A DNA stretch of 9,236 bases from contig JAKONB010000472.1 in the NCBI GenBank assembly GCA_022702195.1, forward strand, positions 1 through 9,236. Direction: 5' to 3'. Below the pieces are notes generated by a model, which saw nothing but the letters and a program-made list of their open reading frames with translations, was not told where the DNA came from and searched no databases. This DNA is from Beijerinckiaceae bacterium (GTDB taxonomy: Bacteria; Pseudomonadota; Alphaproteobacteria; Rhizobiales; Beijerinckiaceae). The translations under genes and the position numbers were made by a program. Positions 6,127 through 9,236 of the stretch are shown here, in pieces (position 1 is the first letter of the stretch; each line of letters begins with the position of its first letter).

Positions 6127-7548
6127 TCAGTTCTTGCGGTCGAGCGGGCGCCCGAGCAGCCGGGCGAACTCGGCCTCGATCTCTTCCACCGAGAAGGGAT
6201 TGGGCGAGGGCTGGGCCGGCTTGGCTGGGGCTGGAGGCTCGATGATCGGTTTTGGCGGAGGAGCCGGCTTCTCGGGCTCCCGTTCCGCAACCTCGACCTT
6301 GGGCGGGGGAGCGACGAAGACCGGCGCAGGCGGCTCTTCGGGGGCCGGCTCGGGCGGGACGTCCGGCGCGGTGAACGGAACGGGCTCGGGATCGTGGGCG
6401 GCGAACATCTCGTCCGGGTCGGCATTCGGTTCCGGTTCGGCCGGATGGTCCGGCCGAACCGGGCTCTCCGGGGGGGCGGCCATCGCGGCGGCCATCGGAT
6501 CGACCGCGTTCGGCTCGGAATGGGGTTCGATCGCTGGCTGGGGCTCCGGGGGGGGCTCGACGGAGGCTGCGGGTTCGGCGCTGACGGACGCGACAAAGTT
6601 CGGCGCGAGATCGGGCTCGGTTCGCGGCGGTTGCGAGGACCGCACGGCGGCCGACGGCCGGCGCAAGGCCTCTTCGAGCTGCCGGGCCATATCGGAGAGG
6701 ATTGCCGCGTCGATCTTGCGGGCCGCGGGAGGAGCGACGACGGACGGCGCGACCGGTGTCGCTTCCCCCTCGTGTCGTCCGCCCGGGATGTCGCTCGGCG
6801 GTGCCGCCGGCTCGGTGACCGGTTCGGCGGGTTCGTTCGCTTCCGCGGGCGCCTCGGCCTCGTCGGGGAGCCGGCCGCGCAACGCCGTGGCGCCGGGCAC
6901 GAGATTGACCAAGGAGGGAGGGGAGCGGCGGATGGCACCAGCCAGGCGCGAGGCCGGACGACGCGGTGCCGGATTCTCGACCGGTTCGGGGACCGGCTCA
7001 CCGGTCGCTCCAGATTCGCGCGGGATGACGATATCCGCGAGCGGGCGAACCGTGCTCGGAACCGGAACTTCCGAGCCAGGAGGCGGCGCCGGAACCACCA
7101 CCGGCATCTCGAACGAGGGCTCGAGATAGGGCGCCGGCTTCGCCTCGTAGGCCGCTTGGGGCTCATAGCCTGGCGTGGACTCGTAGGCCGGCGCGGTTGC
7201 GAGGAGGGCGTCCGGATCCGGCAGATCTTCCGCGGGCAGGCGCGCGCCCATGGTGCGGTTGATGTTGCGCTCGATCACCACGTCGTTGGGGCCACCCACC
7301 AGCAGCAGATGCTCGACGTTGTCCCGACGCAAGAGGATGAGCTGCCGCTGCCGATCGAGCTCGTAGATGTCGACGATGCCCAGACGCGGCGGGCGCCCGC
7401 GCGCGCCTGCCTTCGACGAGAGGGTCATGCCCTTTCCGGTGAGGCGCCGGAACGCGAAGACGACGCCCGCCAGGATCAGGAAGATGACGACGAAAATGAT
7501 GGCGAACTGGAGGGAGAACGATCCATCCGAGCTGAAGAACGATGACAA
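6127..7548 (-). CDS. fliO: FliO-type flagellar biosynthesis protein with long disordered tail
   Basis: A 473-residue protein, several times longer than a typical FliO (around 100-150 residues). FliO is an inner-membrane protein that helps assemble and stabilise the FliP ring of the flagellar export gate. Residues 12-33 form one transmembrane helix (AIIFVVIFLILAG). The cytoplasmic FliO domain covers about 55-97, with RLGIVD, then RQLILLRRDNVEHLLLVGGP and NDVVIE, the pattern of alphaproteobacterial FliO. Residues about 105-445 are rich in Pro, Glu and Ala and look disordered. The last 26 residues (from about 448, NPFSVEEIEAEFARLLGRPL) form a probable amphipathic helix, which suggests the tail is a true part of the protein and not read-through. 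The start has only a weak ribosome binding site. fliP follows on the same strand; flgB diverges 223 bases away. Confidence 0.85.
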   Translation of the reverse strand: MSSFFSSDGSFSLQFAIIFVVIFLILAGVVFAFRRLTGKGMTLSSKAGARGRPPRLGIVDIYELDRQRQLILLRRDNVEHLLLVGGPNDVVIERNINRTMGARLPAEDLPDPDALLATAPAYESTPGYEPQAAYEAKPAPYLEPSFEMPVVVPAPPPGSEVPVPSTVRPLADIVIPRESGATGEPVPEPVENPAPRRPASRLAGAIRRSPPSLVNLVPGATALRGRLPDEAEAPAEANEPAEPVTEPAAPPSDIPGGRHEGEATPVAPSVVAPPAARKIDAAILSDMARQLEEALRRPSAAVRSSQPPRTEPDLAPNFVASVSAEPAASVEPPPEPQPAIEPHSEPNAVDPMAAAMAAPPESPVRPDHPAEPEPNADPDEMFAAHDPEPVPFTAPDVPPEPAPEEPPAPVFVAPPPKVEVAEREPEKPAPPPKPIIEPPAPAKPAQPSPNPFSVEEIEAEFARLLGRPLDRKN

Positions 7549-7633
7549 GACCGGGGTCTCTCACTTTTGGGGCGTCAGCCCTACGCAACACGCCGCCCTA
7601 CTATCACGGCACCGCCGGGCACGGGCAATAACG

Positions 7634-7649
7634 TTAAGACCTCGTTAAC
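7634..7649 (+). promoter_or_regulatory. Perfect CtrA box 1 (TTAA-N7-TTAAC)
   Basis: TTAA at 7634-7637, seven bases, TTAAC at 7645-7649: an exact match to the binding consensus of the cell-cycle response regulator CtrA in Alphaproteobacteria. A third, degenerate half-site (TTTC, 7656-7659) follows in the same 11-base phase. It lies 86 bases upstream of the fliO start (7548) and 122 bases upstream of flgB, so it may serve either direction; I think fliO is the likelier target by distance. Confidence 0.8.
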
Positions 7650-7691
7650 AGCTCGTTTCAGCGGAAGCCGATCCCACCATTCGGTCGGGAC

Positions 7692-7707
7692 TTAACCGAG
7701 CATTAAC
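7692..7707 (+). promoter_or_regulatory. Perfect CtrA box 2 (TTAA-N7-TTAAC), probable flgB promoter
   Basis: TTAA at 7692-7695, seven bases, TTAAC at 7703-7707, again an exact match. It begins 58 bases after box 1 and points the same way. In CtrA-activated promoters the box commonly overlaps the -35 region, which would put transcription start around 7735-7745 and leave a short leader before the flgB GTG at 7772. The regulator and start site are inference; the motif is seen directly. Confidence 0.82.
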
Positions 7708-7716
7708 CATATGAGC

Positions 7717-7729
7717 GGCAGATTCTGCC
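7717..7729. promoter_or_regulatory. GANTC site inside a 13-bp palindrome in the flgB promoter
   Basis: GATTC (7721-7725) is a recognition site of the CcrM adenine methyltransferase. It is embedded in GGCAGA-T-TCTGCC (7717-7729), a 6-bp inverted repeat around one central base, and falls 10 bases after CtrA box 2, close to the expected -10 region. GcrA-dependent alphaproteobacterial promoters are sensitive to methylation at such sites. GANTC is not rare by chance, so the link is tentative. Confidence 0.35.
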
Positions 7730-7771
7730 CATCGCCTGGCACTTTCGACCGGGTGAGGGGGGCCGTGAGCC

Positions 7772-8194
7772 GTGTCCGTCACCGACTTGCCCATCCTCGC
7801 GATGCTGCGGACCCGGATGCAATGGCATCAGGGTCGCCAGAAGCTGCTCGCGGAGAACGTCGCCAACGCGGATATGCCCGGCTTCAAGCCGCGCGATCTT
7901 GCAAGCCCCGATCTCGGCGGCCGGGCCGACGGTCTGGTCCAGCCAGTCGGCGCGCGGCCGGGCACCGGCCTCGCGGTGACCTCATCCGCCCACATCGCTC
8001 TGTCGGGCGGCGCAGACGGTCCCGGTGCCGATCCGCGCAGGATCAAGGAATTCGAGGTCCGGCCCAGCGGTAACGGCGTCAATCTCGAGGACGAAATGAT
8101 GAAGGCCGGCGACAATCAGGCCGATTATCAGCTCGCCGCCTCGCTTTACCAGAAGAGCCTGGAGACCTTGAAGATCGCGATCGGCAAACGCTGA
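7772..8194 (+). CDS. flgB: FlgB, flagellar proximal rod protein
   Basis: A 140-residue protein of normal FlgB length. FlgB is exported by the flagellar type III system and polymerises into the proximal rod that crosses the periplasm. The GTG at 7772 is the chosen start: GAGGGGGG (7755-7762) lies nine bases upstream and the protein then opens with the usual SVTDLPIL. Residues 28-43 (ENVANADMPGFKPRDL) are the rod-family N-terminal signature, and the C-terminus from about 108 (NLEDEMMKAGDNQADYQLA) is the paired helix that packs against it. The Gly/Ala/Pro-rich middle is the variable part. It is the first gene after the CtrA boxes and leads a probable operon with flgC, fliE and fliQ. Nothing is missing. 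Confidence 0.96.
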   Translation: MSVTDLPILAMLRTRMQWHQGRQKLLAENVANADMPGFKPRDLASPDLGGRADGLVQPVGARPGTGLAVTSSAHIALSGGADGPGADPRRIKEFEVRPSGNGVNLEDEMMKAGDNQADYQLAASLYQKSLETLKIAIGKR

Positions 8195-8229
8195 TCCTTC
8201 GTTGATACGCACCATTCGGAGAGCGCGCC

Positions 8230-8640
8230 GTGGACTTCCTGAAATCACTCACCACCGCCGCATCCGGCCTTAAGGTCCAGTCGGGCCGGATGCGGATCAT
8301 CGCCGAGAACATCGCCAACGCGGATTCCGCGCCGGCGACGCCGGGCGGTGAACCCTACCGCCGCAAGATTCCGACCTTCAAAGCCCAAGTCGATCGCGAG
8401 ACCGGGGCGGCCCTGCTCGAGAGCGGGCATGTTCGCCGGGACACCGCACCGTTCCGCACCAAGTACGACCCCGGCAATCCGAGTGCCGATGTCAGGGGTG
8501 AAGTGCGCATGCCCAACGTCAATGCGCTGATCGAGACCATGGACATGCGCGAGGCGCAGCGTTCCTACGAGGCCAACCTCAACATGGTCACGTCCACCCG
8601 CCGCATGGTCTCCAAGACCCTCGATATCCTCAAGGCCTAA
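8230..8640 (+). CDS. flgC: FlgC, flagellar proximal rod protein
   Basis: A 136-residue protein of normal FlgC length, starting at a GTG with GGAGAG (8218-8223) six bases upstream. FlgC assembles with FlgB and FlgF in the proximal rod. The N-terminal helix contains the rod signature AENIANADSAPATPGGEPYR (25-44), the middle holds YDPGNPSAD (79-87) followed by VRMPNVN (92-98), and the C-terminal helix carries DMREAQRSYEANL (105-117); all are FlgC hallmarks. It follows flgB after 35 bases and precedes fliE by 26, consistent with one transcript. The two successive GTG starts in flgB and flgC are unremarkable in GC-rich genomes. Confidence 0.97.
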   Translation: MDFLKSLTTAASGLKVQSGRMRIIAENIANADSAPATPGGEPYRRKIPTFKAQVDRETGAALLESGHVRRDTAPFRTKYDPGNPSADVRGEVRMPNVNALIETMDMREAQRSYEANLNMVTSTRRMVSKTLDILKA

Positions 8641-8666
8641 CCGCTCTTCGACGGAAAGATCCCGCT

Positions 8667-8984
8667 ATGACGACCAATGCCTTCGCTGCCGGCACCTATG
8701 CGGCGATCCAGAACATCGGAGCCAAGGGTGGCGAGTCGAAGCTCGCCCCCGCTGCCGGGGGCTCCGGCTTCAACTTCTCATCCTTGCTCTCCTCCACCTT
8801 CGATGCGGTGGGGGAAGCCGGCCAGAAGGCCGATGTCCAGGCCCTCGCGGTCGCCGGCGGCAAGGCCAACGTGGTGGACGTCGTGACGGCGGTGGCCGAG
8901 AGCGAGACCGCGCTCCAGACCCTCGTCGCCGTGCGCGATCGGGTGATCTCCGCCTACGAGGAGATCATGCGGATGCAGATCTAG
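8667..8984 (+). CDS. fliE: FliE, flagellar MS-ring/rod junction protein
   Basis: A 105-residue protein of normal FliE length. FliE joins the MS ring and export gate to the rod and is among the first exported subunits. The ATG has GGAAAG (8653-8658) eight bases upstream. The N-terminal third is a Gly/Ala/Ser-rich variable part, followed by FSSLLSSTFDAVGEAGQKAD (37-56), and a C-terminal helix with VVDVVTAVAESETALQTLVA (69-88) and VRDRVISAYEEIMRMQI (89-105), the typical FliE ending. Its TAG stop (8982-8984) is overlapped by a degenerate intergenic repeat. The order flgB-flgC-fliE-fliQ fits many Alphaproteobacteria. Confidence 0.95.
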   Translation: MTTNAFAAGTYAAIQNIGAKGGESKLAPAAGGSGFNFSSLLSSTFDAVGEAGQKADVQALAVAGGKANVVDVVTAVAESETALQTLVAVRDRVISAYEEIMRMQI

Positions 8985-9036
8985 AGCGTCTTCCGCCGAG
9001 GTGGTTGCCGGTTCGGTTGAGGCCATCGCGATGCTC
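8983..9036 (+). repeat. Degenerate Rhizobiales-type dispersed intergenic repeat, copy 1
   Basis: The stretch opens with AGAGCGTCTTCCGCCGAGG, continues with TGG and a TTGCCGGTTCGG core, and closes with ATGCTC at 9031-9036. This matches, from memory, a short imperfectly palindromic element (AGAGCAT...TCCG...GTGG...CCGGTT...ATGCTC) found many times between genes of Methylobacterium, Bradyrhizobium and relatives. It begins inside the fliE stop codon. A genome-wide search would settle it. Confidence 0.5.
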
Positions 9037-9042
9037 GACGAA

Positions 9043-9098
9043 GAGATTGTGCATCGTCCCGAACAGCCATCACCGGCTTTCGCCCCGAACGGAGTCAG
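9043..9098 (+). repeat. Second, more decayed copy of the dispersed repeat
   Basis: GCATCGTCCCGAA (9051-9063) followed by CACCGGCTTTCG (9071-9082) resembles another variant of the same dispersed element, in the same direction and directly after copy 1. The closing arm is poorly preserved. The remaining 9099-9205 is C-rich and I see no gene, hairpin or promoter in it. Confidence 0.35.
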
Positions 9099-9205
9099 AC
9101 CAACGGCTCCACGCCCCGTCCCGGTTTCGAGCCTCGGGACGCCGCGCGACGACCGGGTTTCCCCCCGCCGTATCCCGCGGCCCCGCCCCCACCCCGATTG
9201 CTGTC

Positions 9206-9236
9206 ATGACCGGTCTCGCCATCCTCGACGTCGCCC
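9206..9236 (+). CDS. fliQ: FliQ, N-terminal fragment cut by the window edge
   Basis: Only ten codons are visible, reading MTGLAILDVA. This matches the usual start of alphaproteobacterial FliQ (MTG...LDVARDA), and the position after flgB-flgC-fliE fits. FliQ is a small two-helix membrane protein of about 88 residues that joins FliP and FliR in the export gate. The ATG lacks a purine-rich ribosome binding site; the bases before it are C-rich. With so few residues the call relies on gene order as much as on sequence. Confidence 0.6.
   Translation, partial: MTGLAILDVA

Noticed and set aside
5958..7166. Minus-strand frame whose end looks protein-like, considered as a frameshifted FliO C-terminus
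   Set aside because: FliO already ends in a well-formed helix at 6127, and the alternative frame is mostly Arg/Pro/Ser-rich shadow sequence.
6134..7545. Gly/Ser-rich and Arg/Gly-rich plus-strand frames opposite fliO
   Set aside because: Their low complexity mirrors the Pro/Glu/Ala-rich fliO tail on the other strand; the FliO domain and terminal helix support the minus strand.
7737..7751. TGGCAC as a possible sigma-54 flagellar promoter
   Set aside because: The GG at 7738-7739 lacks a GC at the required ten-base spacing; positions 7750-7751 read CG.
7711..8073. A plus-strand ATG frame overlapping flgB
   Set aside because: It is an out-of-frame shadow of flgB with Arg-rich composition and no ribosome binding site.

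Overview
The window is GC-rich DNA from an alphaproteobacterium, most likely a Hyphomicrobiales (Rhizobiales) member close to Methylobacterium/Methylorubrum. The base composition, the style of the flagellar proteins, perfect CtrA-type operator sites and remnants of a repeat common between Rhizobiales genes all point that way. The genus is an inference; there is no rRNA or other marker here. The core of the window is part of a flagellar gene cluster.

Left part (1-1279): a small exported protein of unknown function (148-546, +), a convergent small membrane protein (566-847, -), and a 63-residue protein resembling ribosome modulation factor (983-1174, +). Middle (1280-5153): a promoter region with a near-consensus CtrA site and a 16-bp hairpin, then a very large exported protein with an AMIN-like N-terminus and TPR-like helical repeats (best start 1421, end 4765), then a 58-residue DUF3606-type protein (4905-5081). 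A strong bidirectional hairpin terminator (5109-5153) closes this side and overlaps the end of fliP.

Right part (5152-9236): two divergent flagellar units. On the minus strand are fliO (with an unusually long Pro/Glu/Ala-rich tail) and fliP, two parts of the flagellar type III export gate. On the plus strand are flgB, flgC and fliE (proximal rod and its base), followed by the first ten codons of fliQ. The 223-bp region between fliO and flgB carries two perfect TTAA-N7-TTAAC boxes. The simplest reading is that the cell-cycle regulator CtrA switches on early basal-body genes in both directions from this point. The one-mismatch CtrA-like site before the TPR gene suggests that this large uncharacterised protein belongs to the same regulon. 

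I see no CRISPR array, insertion sequence, prophage, tRNA or rRNA. Most of the window is ordinary chromosomal core. The best leads are the CtrA sites, the large TPR protein, the acidic RMF-like protein and the long FliO tail.
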